The position numbers and the translations under genes were made by a program. Below are positions 29,631 through 39,032 of a DNA stretch of 64,000 nt, in pieces; position 1 is the stretch's first letter, and each line of letters starts with the position of its first letter. This stretch comes from Burkholderia sp. OK233. Its GTDB lineage: Bacteria > Pseudomonadota > Gammaproteobacteria > Burkholderiales > Burkholderiaceae. The notes under the pieces were generated by a model that saw only the letters and a list, made by a program, of their open reading frames with translations, was not told the DNA's origin and did not search any database. The stretch is from assembly GCF_900230185.1 (NCBI RefSeq), contig NZ_OCSR01000001.1, positions 2,666,001-2,730,000 of the forward strand, in the 5' to 3' direction.

Positions 29631-31298
29631 TTACTTCTTGGTCGTCAGGCCGCCCAGACCGCCCAGCAAGCCACCGCCCGTGGTGCCGCCGGTCGAGGTC
29701 CCCGAACCGGTCAATGCACCGGTGACGGTGCCCAGCAGGCCGGTGATCGGCGCAAGCGGGTTGCTGGTGCTGCCAGTGCCACCTGAACCCGCAGCCGACC
29801 CGAGTGCGCCTGTCAGCGACGACACCGCCGAAGTCACCGGTGCCAGCGGATTGCCGCTGCTGCCGGTCGCGCCGCTCAATGCGCCTGTGACCGAGTTCAG
29901 CACACCGGTCAACGGTGCAAGCGGGCTGCCGCCTGAGCCACCGCCGATGCCACCGAGACTGCCAGTGACGGTGTTGAGGACACTGGTCAACGGTGCAAGC
30001 GGGCTGCTGCCTGAGGCGCCGCCGAGGCCACCGAGACTCCCGGTCACCGTGCTGAGGACGCCGGTAATCGGCGCAAGTGGGCTGCCCGAACCGCTGCCGC
30101 CGGTCAGGCCGCCGCTCAAGGTGCCGGGCAGCGCGGTGAGAATGCTGGTCAACGGCGCCAGCGGATTGCCCGTTGCGCCGCCGCTGCCGCCCGGATTCAG
30201 GATGCCGGTGAGGCCGCCGAGCGGATTGCCGCTGCTCGTGCCGCCCGCGGTCAGCAAGCCGCCGGCGGACGTGACCGTGTCGCCGAGCTTGGTCACGACA
30301 TTGCCGAGGTTCTGACCGATCGGGTTGTTGGTCGCGCTGCTGACCTGGCTGCCCGCCGTGTCGAGGCCGTGACCGATGGTCGACAGCAAACCGTTCAGCG
30401 GTGCGCTGAGTCCGGTCGTATCGCCGACGGTTTGGGTCGTTTGCGCGAGCGTGGCGGTGATCGGCGTGATCGCGGTGCTGACGGTCTGCGTCACTTGCTG
30501 GATCGGGCCGTTTGTCAGCTGCGAGGTCAGTTGCGTGCCAAGGCCGCTGACTGCAACGCCGAGCGTTGAAACCGTGCTGCCGAGCGGCGTGGTCAGCGGA
30601 CTGAGCGGCGCGGTGGGACCGCTGCCGAGACTCGTCACGAGCTGGCCGGCGCTGTTGACGGCCTGGCCTGCGTTATAAACCAGGCCGCCGCTGCTCGCCA
30701 GCGTCGTGCCGAGCGGATCGGTTGAATTGCCGAGCTGGCCGAGGCCGTTCACCGCACCCGTGCCGACTGCAGTGACACCGGCGCCGAGATTCGAGACGAC
30801 GTTGCCGAGCGCGGTCGTAGTGGCCGGGTTTGCGCCGGGGATCGGCGTGAGGCCAATCTGGCTGCCAATCGCGGAGACGGTTTGGCCGGTCGAGGTAACC
30901 ACGTTGCCGGTGTTCTGGACAACGACGCCGATCGGATTGGCGCTGGTTGGTGTGGGTGTGGGTGTCGGAGTCGGAGTCGGAGTCGGAGTCGGAGTCGGAG
31001 TCGGAGTCGGAGTCGGAGTTGGCGTCGGTGTAGGCGTCGGAGTGGGCGTCGGCGTCGGTGTAGGCGTCGGTGTAGGCGTCGGAGTAGGCGTGGGTGTGGG
31101 CGTCGGAGTCGGCGTTCCGCCTCCGTTCCCCGAGCCGGAACCTGAGCCGGAACCTGAGCCGGAACCTGAGCCGCTGCCGGAACCACTACCCGACCCGCTC
31201 GAGACGCCCGGCCTGACCAATGTGCTTCCGCATCCGGTCAGTAAGATCATCGACGTCACGCACATGGCGATCGCCGACAGTTTGAAATTGCGATTCAT
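29631..31298 (-). CDS. Repeat-rich putative lipoprotein (SG, TP and PLAP repeats)
   Basis: A 555-residue exported protein. The lipoprotein signal ends in the lipobox LLTGC (Cys about residue 23). Then come a Ser-Gly run (about 33-57), a Thr-Pro run of nearly 30 dipeptides (about 62-118), a low-complexity Gly/Thr/Val/Leu region, and six degenerate repeats of about 26 residues that start NPLAPLT or SPLAPIT. Similar Burkholderia proteins are often labelled collagen-like. The TP run could act as a rigid stalk. Function unknown; surface or adhesin role is inference. Confidence 0.8.
   Translation of the reverse strand: MNRNFKLSAIAMCVTSMILLTGCGSTLVRPGVSSGSGSGSGSGSGSGSGSGSGSGSGNGGGTPTPTPTPTPTPTPTPTPTPTPTPTPTPTPTPTPTPTPTPTPTPTPTPTPTPTPTPTSANPIGVVVQNTGNVVTSTGQTVSAIGSQIGLTPIPGANPATTTALGNVVSNLGAGVTAVGTGAVNGLGQLGNSTDPLGTTLASSGGLVYNAGQAVNSAGQLVTSLGSGPTAPLSPLTTPLGSTVSTLGVAVSGLGTQLTSQLTNGPIQQVTQTVSTAITPITATLAQTTQTVGDTTGLSAPLNGLLSTIGHGLDTAGSQVSSATNNPIGQNLGNVVTKLGDTVTSAGGLLTAGGTSSGNPLGGLTGILNPGGSGGATGNPLAPLTSILTALPGTLSGGLTGGSGSGSPLAPITGVLSTVTGSLGGLGGASGSSPLAPLTSVLNTVTGSLGGIGGGSGGSPLAPLTGVLNSVTGALSGATGSSGNPLAPVTSAVSSLTGALGSAAGSGGTGSTSNPLAPITGLLGTVTGALTGSGTSTGGTTGGGLLGGLGGLTTKK
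30950..31190. repeat. In-frame microsatellite region inside the lipoprotein gene
   Basis: Tandem hexamers (GTCGGA and variants such as GTCGGT and GTGGGC) encode the Thr-Pro run, and 12-bp units beginning CTGAGCCGGAAC encode the Ser-Gly run. All units are multiples of three, so slippage would change length without frameshift. Confidence 0.9.
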
Positions 31299-31555
31299 GG
31301 TCTGCTCCCCCGTAATTTGAAAATTGCTGGGAAGCTAACTGCAAGGCCCATGCCATTTGTGTTTACATGGTCTTCGAGATAAGTAAAGTCATACAAATCA
31401 ATGGGTTGAGAGCCTGTGCGCGAAGCGGTGAAGGTGTTCAGGTCACCGATGTGGCGAGGAACACATCACCGCGCGTGGCTCGCGTAACGTAACGTAAGAA
31501 CGCCAGTTTTCATATGGTGTGGCGCCCGCCGATACAGCAGCAGCGCGCGTCTGCG

Positions 31556-32767
31556 TCAGATCTTCAAACGCCGCAGCACCTTCGGACCGGCGATCGCGAT
31601 CAGGGCTGAACACACGGCTACCACGGACAATCCGATTGGCAAGCTGGTCGCCTGCGTTACCGCGCCGATAATCACCGGCCCGAGCAGCAGCCCGAAATAC
31701 GCCAGCCCTGCGACATGCGCGAGACCTTCGGCCGCGTGGATGCCTTTGACGCTCGCCGCTGCCGCAAACAGCACGGGCATCATGTTCGCGAGGCCGAGAC
31801 CCATCAGCGTGAAGCCGACCAGGGCGACGACCGGATTCGGCAGCAGCAGTGCGCCGACCATCCCCGCGCAGGCAAGCGACGCGCTCGCCATCACCAGTTG
31901 CGGTGCGCCGAAGCGGGCGCGCACGGCGTCGCCGGCGAAACGCGCCGCTGCCATGCCGCCCGAAAACGCCGCGTAGGCCGCGCTCGCGAGGGCTGGCGTG
32001 GACAGCACGACGTCGCGCATGTAGACGGTAGCCCAGTCGTACATCGCACCTTCGGCGATCAGCGCGACCAGCGCCATGGCACCGAGCGCCCACAAGGCCG
32101 GCGATCGCCAGCGGTTGGCGCGCGGCGTGGCGGCGTCGGGATGGTCGGCGTGCGGTACGTGCGGCAGTACGGAAGGACAGGCCGCAATTAGCACCAGTGC
32201 GCTGATCGTCGCGGCCAGCGTGAGATGCACCGCCGGCGCCATGCCACGCGACAACAGGACGCCGCCCACCGCCGCGCCGACCATTCCGCCGACGCTGAAC
32301 ATGCCGTGCAGCGCTGACATGATCGGCTTGCCGAGCGTTTTCTCGACAGCGCTGGCTTCCGCGTTCATCGCGACGTCGAGCGTGGCCATGCCCGCACCGA
32401 AGACGGCCAGCACGATCAGCAACATCCAGTAAGCCGGCACGATCAGGATCAGCACTGCACATACCGACATCACCAGACCGCCCGTCAGACAGGCCCGGCG
32501 CGTGCCGACCCGCGCAATCCAGGACGCACTCGCCGCCATCGCGCCGATCGAGCCACCGGCGAGGGCAAGCAGCGCGTACGAGAGCATCGCTGCGTTCAGA
32601 TGGAAGCGGTCGCGTACTGTCGGCACGTGCACCCCCCACGATGCGTACATCATGCCGGCGATGAAGAACAACGCCATCGTGGCGATACGGGCACGCTGCC
32701 GTGCGGTGCCGGAGAGATCGCGATGAGCAGCGGGGAGGGTGGCGAATTCGGAGGAGCGGTCGGACAC
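31556..32767 (-). CDS. MFS transporter (YbjJ-like)
   Basis: A 403-residue carrier with 12 hydrophobic segments. The stretch GMMYASWGVHVPTVRDRF near residue 40 and the AMNAEASAVEK loop place it in the YbjJ/fucose-permease-like branch. Substrate unknown. It is divergent from the next gene with a 125-bp gap. Confidence 0.88.
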   Translation of the reverse strand: MSDRSSEFATLPAAHRDLSGTARQRARIATMALFFIAGMMYASWGVHVPTVRDRFHLNAAMLSYALLALAGGSIGAMAASASWIARVGTRRACLTGGLVMSVCAVLILIVPAYWMLLIVLAVFGAGMATLDVAMNAEASAVEKTLGKPIMSALHGMFSVGGMVGAAVGGVLLSRGMAPAVHLTLAATISALVLIAACPSVLPHVPHADHPDAATPRANRWRSPALWALGAMALVALIAEGAMYDWATVYMRDVVLSTPALASAAYAAFSGGMAAARFAGDAVRARFGAPQLVMASASLACAGMVGALLLPNPVVALVGFTLMGLGLANMMPVLFAAAASVKGIHAAEGLAHVAGLAYFGLLLGPVIIGAVTQATSLPIGLSVVAVCSALIAIAGPKVLRRLKI

Positions 32768-32892
32768 GGAAATCTCGAGGAGGGAGCACGCGCGAGAAAG
32801 CGCGTTGAAAGCGAATTTCCGATTCTAACGAAGCGCGCTGTCTTATGCTTGGAGCGAATTGAACCAATGCCTGACCATCGAGGAACGCGCAC

Positions 32893-33555
32893 TTGAACAT
32901 TCCCGCTCACGCTCCGCTGCATCTGCTTCATATTGCCGCTATCGGTACGCTCGCTACTCACGCGCGTCAGCCGGAAGGTTTTCCTTATCCTTCGGTGTTG
33001 CCGTTCGCGCCGGACCCGCAGCATCGTCCGACGATCCTCGTGAGCCGGCTCGCCGAGCATACGCACAACCTGCACGCCGACCCGCGCGCCGGCTTTCTGG
33101 TCGTCGACGCACCGGACGGCGACGTACTGAGCGGCCAGCGCGTCACCTTGCTAGGCACGTTCGAACCGATCGACCCGACCCCCGAAGTCGTGCAGCGCTA
33201 TCTGCGTTATCACCCGGATGCCGAACGGTACCTGGTTCTCGGCGATTTCACGTTCTGGGCAATGAGGCTCGAACGGCTGCGCTACATCGGTGGCTTCGGC
33301 GCGATGGGCTGGCTCGCCGGCGCCGACCTCGATCCACTGCCGCCACTCGGCTTCGACGAAGAAAATGCGTTAATCGAACATTTCGCCGGTCATTCCCCGG
33401 GCGCCAGCGGATTTCAATTGCTCGGCGTCGATCGCTATGGCGCTGATCTGAAGCTGGACGGCGCGCGCACCCGTTTTGTCTTCGACGATGCGAAACGCAA
33501 TACCGAAACCTTGCATGCGGCGCTCGAAGATTGCATCCAGCGCCACGCTAATTAA
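32893..33555 (+). CDS. Pyridoxamine 5'-phosphate oxidase-like flavin split-barrel protein (HugZ-like)
   Basis: 220 residues from a TTG start preceded by GAGG. The N-terminal split barrel carries RLAEHTHNLHADPRAGFLV, and the C-terminal part with YIGGFGAMGWL is the DUF2470-like region. This two-part layout is that of the HugZ/heme-utilisation family, which binds heme or FMN. No heme uptake genes are adjacent, so the substrate stays open. Confidence 0.82.
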   Translation: MNIPAHAPLHLLHIAAIGTLATHARQPEGFPYPSVLPFAPDPQHRPTILVSRLAEHTHNLHADPRAGFLVVDAPDGDVLSGQRVTLLGTFEPIDPTPEVVQRYLRYHPDAERYLVLGDFTFWAMRLERLRYIGGFGAMGWLAGADLDPLPPLGFDEENALIEHFAGHSPGASGFQLLGVDRYGADLKLDGARTRFVFDDAKRNTETLHAALEDCIQRHAN

Positions 33556-33949
33556 GTTCCGATTGCTGTTTCGGGAAAACACTCATGCCGCAATAACAGG
33601 GCAGAGCGTGGGTCGTAATATGTTCCGACGTTTCATGTTAAAGCTTTCATGGGGTGAAATGTTGGGACAATTTTCTCATCTTAAATTTCATTTTTTGATA
33701 ATTAATCCAATAATGACTGATGCGCGGCCGTGCTTTTCAGCGGAATGCGAAATTAGCTATTTGAAAGGGTCCGCGTAACATCGCACTGGCGTGAAATTTT
33801 TTGAAACGAATTGAGATTAATTTTACGGCGCCGCTTTTGTAGTTTTTCTATTTTGTGTTAATCTCGCCATCAAATTCCGAGGCATGATCACTTCAAAGGG
33901 CAAGCTAGCTTAAGACTGGCAGTCATTTATCCAAACCATAAGGGAACCT
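33556..33949. other. AT-rich intergenic region before the H-NS-like gene
   Basis: 394 bp, clearly richer in A and T than its surroundings, with no gene I can support. Such AT-rich stretches are typical binding targets of H-NS proteins, so autoregulation of the downstream gene is plausible but inferred. Confidence 0.5.
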
Positions 33950-34252
33950 ATGTCTTCCTACAAGGAACTACTCGCACAGCGCGAGAAGCTCGAAAAGCAG
34001 ATCGAAGAAGCAAAGTCGCGTGAATATGCAGAAGTGTTGAATGAGATCAAGCAAAAAATGGCCGATTACGGCATTTCGCTGACTGAACTCGGTGGTGGCC
34101 GTGGTGCCAAGGCCGCTAAATCAGGTCGTCCGCGTGCAGGCGTCGCGCCGAAGTATCGTGATCCGGATAGCGGTAGCACGTGGTCGGGCCGCGGCAAGCC
34201 GCCGCGCTGGATCGCAGGTCTGGATCGCGAGAAATTTCTGATCCAGAAGTAA
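33950..34252 (+). CDS. H-NS family nucleoid-associated protein
   Basis: 100 residues. The N-terminal coiled coil (about 1-45, LLAQREKLEKQIEEAKSREY) gives oligomerisation. The C-terminal DNA-binding motif is PKYRDPDSGSTWSGRGKPPRW. This is the standard Burkholderia short H-NS (BpH3-like). An AAGGGAA ribosome site precedes the ATG. It probably silences AT-rich DNA such as the acquired island further right. Confidence 0.95.
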   Translation: MSSYKELLAQREKLEKQIEEAKSREYAEVLNEIKQKMADYGISLTELGGGRGAKAAKSGRPRAGVAPKYRDPDSGSTWSGRGKPPRWIAGLDREKFLIQK

Positions 34253-34299
34253 TAGTTATACGGTCAATCAGCGGCGCCTATAGCGCCCGCTTCTGCCAG

Positions 34300-34334
34300 A
34301 AAAAACCGCGTACCGTCAAGGGCGCGGTTTTTTT
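34300..34334 (+). terminator. Terminator of the H-NS-like gene
   Basis: AAAACCGCG/CGCGGTTTT stem followed by Ts, about 50 bp past the stop codon. Confidence 0.85.
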
Positions 34335-34509
34335 ATTTCCACGGAAAATTACGGCGACTCTTTGTCACACGCGTTCCATGAAACTGGAACGCGAATGCTT
34401 TTCGTTTAGATAAGCGTCTGATTTAAAAGGTTTTTTTGTGATTTATCCCGCGCATATTGAGATGCGCCGGGTAGAATGCAGGTATTGAACTCTTCCCTTT
34501 GTTTCAGAG

Positions 34510-35754
34510 ATGCCTTCCACCGCCGCCGTCCAGTCCGTCGAGAAACATCGCGTTGCGCGCAAAAGTACCTTTGTCAGTATTGCGCTCAATACGGTGCTGA
34601 TGGCGCTGCAAATCGTCATCGGGGTGTTTGCCCATTCGCAGGCGCTGGTCGCCGACGGTATCCATTCGTTAGCCGATCTGATTTCCGATTTTGTCGTGCT
34701 AATCGCTAATCGGCACAGCGGGGCCAAGCCCGACGCGGATCACAATTACGGACACAGCCGCTATGAAACGGTTGCGTCATTGTTTTTGGGTGCGCTGCTG
34801 ATTGTGGTCGGCGTTGGTATGTTGTGGCGCGCCGGCACGCGTCTCGCCGATTTGGAAAGCATCCCCGCCGTGCATATGAGTGCGCTCGCGGTCGCAGTGC
34901 TGGTGCTGATTTCCAAAGAAAGTCTGTTTCGCTACATGCTGCGCGAAGCGCAACGCGTGCGTTCAGCCATGTTGATTGCGAATGCATGGCACGCACGTTC
35001 GGACGCCGCTTCGTCATTGGTGGTCGCGCTCGGCATTATCGGCAGCCTTGCAGGCGTGCGCCTGCTCGATCCGATCGCCGCGGCGATTGTCGGTTTCATG
35101 GTGGCGCGCATGGGCTGGATGTTCGGCTGGGACGCGCTGCAAGATCTTTCCGACCGCGCGCTCGACGAAGCCACCTCCACGGACATGCGCGCGCTGTTGC
35201 TCGAGACGCCCGGCGTACGCGACGTACATGAAATGCGCACCCGCAAGATGGGTGATTTCGCGCTTGTCGATGCGCACATTCTGGTCGACCCGCTGATCTC
35301 GGTATCGGAAGGGCACTACATCGCCGAATCGGCGCGCTTGCGCGTGCTGGCCGACAACCGCGTGCTCGACGCGCTGATCCATGTCGACCCGGAGAACGAC
35401 GCGGTAGCGCGCCCGCCCGTCAATCTGCCGACCCGGGAGCGGGTCGTCGCCGAAGTCAACGCGGCGTTCGCCGCGGGTGGCGTGAAGGCCGCGTCGGTCA
35501 ATATGCACTACTTGAGCACGGGGCTCGACGTCGAAGTGGTTTTGCCGGCGCCGGGCTTGCGCACCGCCGAAAGCGATGAGCCATGTCTTGCTCGTGTCGA
35601 TCTGGATGCGCTCAGGCGCCGTCTGGGTGCCCGCAAGCTGGACGTGCTGCAGGGGGTGGACGCACTGCAGGCCGAAAGTAGCGTCTCGACGGAAGCAAGG
35701 CCCGGCGACGCCGTCGCCAGCGCCAAGGCTGAGCAACCGCATAGCGCTACGTGA
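34510..35754 (+). CDS. Cation diffusion facilitator (CDF) metal transporter
   Basis: 414 residues. Six membrane helices occupy about residues 25-220. The metal site acidic/His motifs HSLADLISD and ADHNYGHSRYE are present. A cytosolic domain with two ferredoxin-like halves follows, ending in a 50-residue variable tail. It exports divalent cations such as Zn, Co, Fe or Mn in exchange for protons. Its stop is 6 bp from the stop of the convergent Lrp gene. Confidence 0.93.
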   Translation: MPSTAAVQSVEKHRVARKSTFVSIALNTVLMALQIVIGVFAHSQALVADGIHSLADLISDFVVLIANRHSGAKPDADHNYGHSRYETVASLFLGALLIVVGVGMLWRAGTRLADLESIPAVHMSALAVAVLVLISKESLFRYMLREAQRVRSAMLIANAWHARSDAASSLVVALGIIGSLAGVRLLDPIAAAIVGFMVARMGWMFGWDALQDLSDRALDEATSTDMRALLLETPGVRDVHEMRTRKMGDFALVDAHILVDPLISVSEGHYIAESARLRVLADNRVLDALIHVDPENDAVARPPVNLPTRERVVAEVNAAFAAGGVKAASVNMHYLSTGLDVEVVLPAPGLRTAESDEPCLARVDLDALRRRLGARKLDVLQGVDALQAESSVSTEARPGDAVASAKAEQPHSAT

Positions 35755-35760
35755 GTGCGG

Positions 35761-36219
35761 TTACAGCGGCAATTGCGTATCGAATTTGATCTCGCGCAGC
35801 ACGACGCTCGTACGCACTTGCGCGACTGCAGGAATCTTGAAGATGCGTTCGTGCAAAAAGCTGTCGTACGCCTTGATGTCCGGCGCGACGATCTTGAGGA
35901 TGTAATCGGATTCGCCGGTCGTGCTGTAGCACTCGGTGACCTCCGGGCAGGTAGCAATTTCCCGCTCGAACTGTTCGACCCCGCCCTCGGTGTGGCGTGT
36001 GAGATGGATATGCGCGAGCGCGCAGACGTGCAGCCCCAGCTTTTCGCGATCCAGCAATGCCGTGTAGCGCTGGATCACCCCTGATTGCTCCATATCCTTG
36101 ATACGGCGCCAGCACGGGGTGCTCGACAGGCCGACCTGGTCGGAAATCTCTTGCACGGACCGGCGTGCATCGAGCTGCAGCAGGCGCAGGATTTTTTGCG
36201 AGAACGTATCGAGTGTCAA
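35761..36219 (-). CDS. Lrp/AsnC-family transcriptional regulator
   Basis: 152 residues. The N-terminal HTH carries LDARRSVQEISDQVGLSSTP, and the C-terminal RAM ligand domain contains ECYSTTGESDYILKIVAPD. Such proteins sense amino acids as octamers. No target is evident among the neighbours. Confidence 0.94.
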   Translation of the reverse strand: MTLDTFSQKILRLLQLDARRSVQEISDQVGLSSTPCWRRIKDMEQSGVIQRYTALLDREKLGLHVCALAHIHLTRHTEGGVEQFEREIATCPEVTECYSTTGESDYILKIVAPDIKAYDSFLHERIFKIPAVAQVRTSVVLREIKFDTQLPL

Positions 36220-36309
36220 CTGCGCCTCCGTTGGCGTCGCCCTATCAACGCATGGTAGAGGTCTCGAAAACGAAACGCAATGTAAAACGGCTTCAGCGAG
36301 GGAGATTAC

Positions 36310-36939
36310 CTAATTTGCCGGTTCCTCAGCGGCGTTTTGTCCTGAGCCGTCCCCATCTTTGGCGGCCGTCAGCGTGGCCGCCTGAACGGCGCGCAGATCC
36401 TTGAGCATGTTGCAGAAAAGCGCGCCCTGTTCGATCGCGTCATCCAGCGCGACATGCGTGTGCGGATGTTCGTCGAACCAGTGCTTCGGGAAGCGTGGCT
36501 TGATGTTCTTGCGGTACGGCAGGCCAGTCAGTGCGAAAGCCAGTGTCTTGATGTCGAGCGCCGACCACGAAAACGGGCAGCGGCCCACAAACCGCATCAT
36601 GTACCAGAACATATAGGTGAAGTCGAAACCGGCCGGCATCGCCACGAACACCGGCTTGCCCGGCAACGCCTCGACCCATTCGACGTAGGCAGTCAGCGCG
36701 GCCAGCGGATCCTGCAAATCCTTGCGGCAGGCTTCCCACGCATCCGGCTGCGTCTTCCACCATGCTTCCTGCACCGGATGCGGTGTGGCGCCGTCGAGCA
36801 ATTCCAGATTCGCGGAGAAGGTGGCGATCAGTTGCTTGTCTTCCGTGTATGCGGCGGAGGCGAAACTGAGCATCGAATGCGGACCGGGAATCGGCCCGTC
36901 CGCTTCGACATCGGTGCTCACGTAGATTTCGCTGCTCAT
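36310..36939 (-). CDS. DEDD-type 3'-5' exonuclease-like protein
   Basis: 209 residues. The exonuclease I motif STDVEADGP supplies acidic residues. A Phe-rich middle region ([16 protein letters not shown]) carries motif II Asp, and [11 protein letters not shown] is motif III with His and Asp. The ATG overlaps the stop of the upstream hydrolase gene (ATGA), so the two are translationally coupled. Substrate could be DNA or RNA. Confidence 0.85.
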   Translation of the reverse strand: MSSEIYVSTDVEADGPIPGPHSMLSFASAAYTEDKQLIATFSANLELLDGATPHPVQEAWWKTQPDAWEACRKDLQDPLAALTAYVEWVEALPGKPVFVAMPAGFDFTYMFWYMMRFVGRCPFSWSALDIKTLAFALTGLPYRKNIKPRFPKHWFDEHPHTHVALDDAIEQGALFCNMLKDLRAVQAATLTAAKDGDGSGQNAAEEPAN

Positions 36940-37580
36940 GCTTTGACTCCGTCGGCGACATACGGATTGGTGCGGCGCTCGGCGCCGAACGTGGAGGTGG
37001 GACCGTGGCCTGGAACAAAGGTGACGTCGTCGCCAAGCGGCCAGAGTTTTTCGCGGATCGCGCGTACCAGGTCTGCGTGATTGCCGCGCGGAAAATCCGT
37101 GCGGCCGATCGAGCCGGCGAACAGCACGTCGCCCACCAGCGCGAGCCGATGCGCGCGGCTGAAGAACACCACGTGGCCCGGCGTGTGGCCGGGACAGTGA
37201 TAGACCTCGAGGGTTTCGTCGCCGAATTGCACGGTTTCGCCGTCTTGCAGCCAACGGTCCGGTTCGAACGCTTCGGCAGCAGGAAAGCCGAAGCGCGTGC
37301 TTTGATCCGGCAGCTTGTCGAGCCAGAAACTTTCGTCGGGATGCGGGCCTTCGATCGGCACGCCGTAATGCGTGGCAAGTGTCTTTGCGCCGGCGCAGTG
37401 ATCGATGTGGCCGTGCGTGAGGAATACTTTTTCGACCGTCACATTCTGACGCGCGATTTCACCCTGGATGACGTCGAGGTCGCCGCCCGGATCGACGACG
37501 GCCGCGCGGCCGGTTGCCTCGCAAACGAGCAGCGAGCTGTTCTGCTGGAACGGCGTGACGGGGATCAAGGTGACTTTCAT
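36936..37580 (-). CDS. MBL-fold metallohydrolase (glyoxalase II-like)
   Basis: 214 residues with the full zinc motif [10 protein letters not shown] and further ligands in [26 protein letters not shown] and VPGHGP. This pattern matches the YcbL/GloB-like branch that hydrolyses thioesters. It is coupled to the exonuclease gene. Confidence 0.92.
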   Translation of the reverse strand: MKVTLIPVTPFQQNSSLLVCEATGRAAVVDPGGDLDVIQGEIARQNVTVEKVFLTHGHIDHCAGAKTLATHYGVPIEGPHPDESFWLDKLPDQSTRFGFPAAEAFEPDRWLQDGETVQFGDETLEVYHCPGHTPGHVVFFSRAHRLALVGDVLFAGSIGRTDFPRGNHADLVRAIREKLWPLGDDVTFVPGHGPTSTFGAERRTNPYVADGVKA

Positions 37581-37747
37581 GGATGACGGCGCCGCTGGAA
37601 AAACGTCAATTGTACCGGCGTCTCGTCGACGCTCGTCGAGGGCGCTGAGGCCCCGCTGCCGCGGGCTTTGGGCTGCTCATTTTTGCGGCAGGAGTGAAAA
37701 TTCATCAAGGTTTTCAGTCGCTTGCCATCCCAAAATTTTCTTTTGGG

Positions 37748-37753
37748 TATAAT
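37748..37753 (+). promoter_or_regulatory. Perfect -10 hexamer upstream of an untranslated region
   Basis: TATAAT, preceded by TTGCCA about 20 bp upstream (long spacing). It lies 468 bp before the rlpA start codon and points towards it. Confidence 0.5.
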
Positions 37754-37760
37754 GGCCTCC

Positions 37761-37960
37761 ATGCACAGGGAATTGTGCATGCCACACGGCGATGCGTCCC
37801 CATCAAAAATGGGCACGCGGATTGCCACTCAAGTATGGGCTGTCGCGTTTTGTCGGCGGCCATCAAGTATCGATGCTTTCGATGCACACGTCTTACCCAG
37901 CCAGGCGCCACGCGCCTGCAACGGACTTAAATGCCGTGACGCTGGGTGGGGCCTACGCCG
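37761..37960 (+). ncRNA. Candidate structured RNA in the long rlpA leader
   Basis: Downstream of the TATAAT there is an ATGCACA/TGTGCAT hairpin (37761-37780). It is followed by a possible three-way junction: outer stem ACCCAGC/GCTGGGT (37895-37901 with 37941-37947) enclosing hairpin CAGGCGC/GCGCCTG and a short CGG/CCG hairpin. The 640-bp gap holds no credible protein. I do not recognise a known riboswitch or RNase P/tmRNA signature. Confidence 0.35.
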
Positions 37961-38220
37961 CTGTTCCTGCGCGCTGAGTTCCGCGTGCAAGAACGTGTTT
38001 GCCACGTTCGATGGCGGCATGTGGGGTCTGGTCAGGCTGCCGGGGACAGGTTGCGCCAGACGTGAAAATTAACCGTGCGGTAGCGGCTGGGTAAGCCGCG
38101 TGCGGGCTTTGACGTACTGCGCTCTTCTGCGCGGCGCGTTGTCGTCCTTTGCCGCCGGAGTCGCAGGCAACACGCTCAACTTTTCGCGTGATGCGGCTCG
38201 ACAATTTGATTGCACGTCTT

Positions 38221-38823
38221 ATGAAAACTCGGTTATCCCGTGGTCTGGGGACTCTTTTTGCCTTTTTTGTGCTGGCCGGCTGTGCCACGCCTCCGGGCGC
38301 GAGTAGCACGTCTGACAGCGGTGCGCCGCTGAGCACGAAGAATGCGCAGGCAGGTTCCTTCGGCCCGCAAGCTTTCGGTAGCGCGCCGGCATCCGGCGCA
38401 GCCGCCAAAGGCTCGGCGCTGGCCGATGCGCAGCCGCTTACTGACGACAATTCCAGCATTTCGGACTTTCATCAGATCGGTCGCGCCTCGTGGTACGGCC
38501 GCGGCTTCCACGGCCGCCGCACCGCCAACGGCGAACGTTTCGACATGCACGCGCTGACCGCGGCACATCGCACGTTGCCGCTCGGCTCGTATGTTCGCGT
38601 GACCAATCCGGCCACGTCGCGCTCGGTTGTCGTGCGCATCAACGATCGTGGCCCGTATGCGCGTGGCCGGATCATTGACCTGTCGATGGCCGCTGCCGCA
38701 GCGCTTGACATGCGCCACGCCGGTACGGCGCGGGTCAAGATCGAAGGGCTGACGCGGCAGGAAGCACGCGCTGAGCTGAATGAAACGCTGGCGTCGAACT
38801 CGGGTTCGAGCGCAGAGAAGTAA
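38221..38823 (+). CDS. rlpA: Septal ring lytic transglycosylase RlpA family lipoprotein
   Basis: 200 residues from the ATG at 38221, chosen because MKTRLSRG then opens a perfect lipoprotein signal ending in the lipobox LAGC. After a Ser/Ala/Gly-rich linker comes the double-psi beta-barrel domain (about 85-185) with ASWYGRGFHGRRTANGERF, catalytic His/Asp region AHRTLPLGS and INDRGPYARGRIIDLS. No SPOR domain follows, so it is a short RlpA. Confidence 0.93.
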   Translation: MKTRLSRGLGTLFAFFVLAGCATPPGASSTSDSGAPLSTKNAQAGSFGPQAFGSAPASGAAAKGSALADAQPLTDDNSSISDFHQIGRASWYGRGFHGRRTANGERFDMHALTAAHRTLPLGSYVRVTNPATSRSVVVRINDRGPYARGRIIDLSMAAAAALDMRHAGTARVKIEGLTRQEARAELNETLASNSGSSAEK

Positions 38824-38905
38824 TGTAATGGCCGCGGGCGCACCTCTGATGGCTCGTGACGCCGGGCAACATGGCGCCAACTCGCGCTGTTGTTCGCCGA
38901 AAGAC

Positions 38906-38932
38906 AAAGGGCCGCTTCGCGCGGCCCTTTTC
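38906..38932 (+). terminator. Terminator of rlpA
   Basis: AAAGGGCCGC/GCGGCCCTTT stem with a short TTCGC loop, running into TTTT, about 85 bp past the stop. Confidence 0.85.
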
Positions 38933-39032
38933 CTTGACCCATCAAGCGTGGCTGCACGCAGCCGCTCATTCCCCACGGTCTGGGCTCGTACTGCGAGCCT
39001 GATCCACAGGCGGACATCCCTCCTCGTCCGCT

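Noticed and set aside
30950..31190. CRISPR-like tandem repeats
   Set aside because: Units are 6 and 12 bp without spacers and are part of a coding sequence.
29638..31320. Plus-strand frames rich in Gly-Val repeats opposite the lipoprotein
   Set aside because: Created by the same microsatellite; no start signals, and the minus strand has a lipoprotein signal and terminator.
37761..37960. RNase P RNA, tmRNA or a known riboswitch
   Set aside because: None of their conserved core sequences could be found by eye, so only a generic structured-RNA call is made.
37722..38072. Small proteins in the rlpA leader
   Set aside because: Overlapping short frames on both strands with no ribosome sites; the fold of the RNA looks more significant than any frame.
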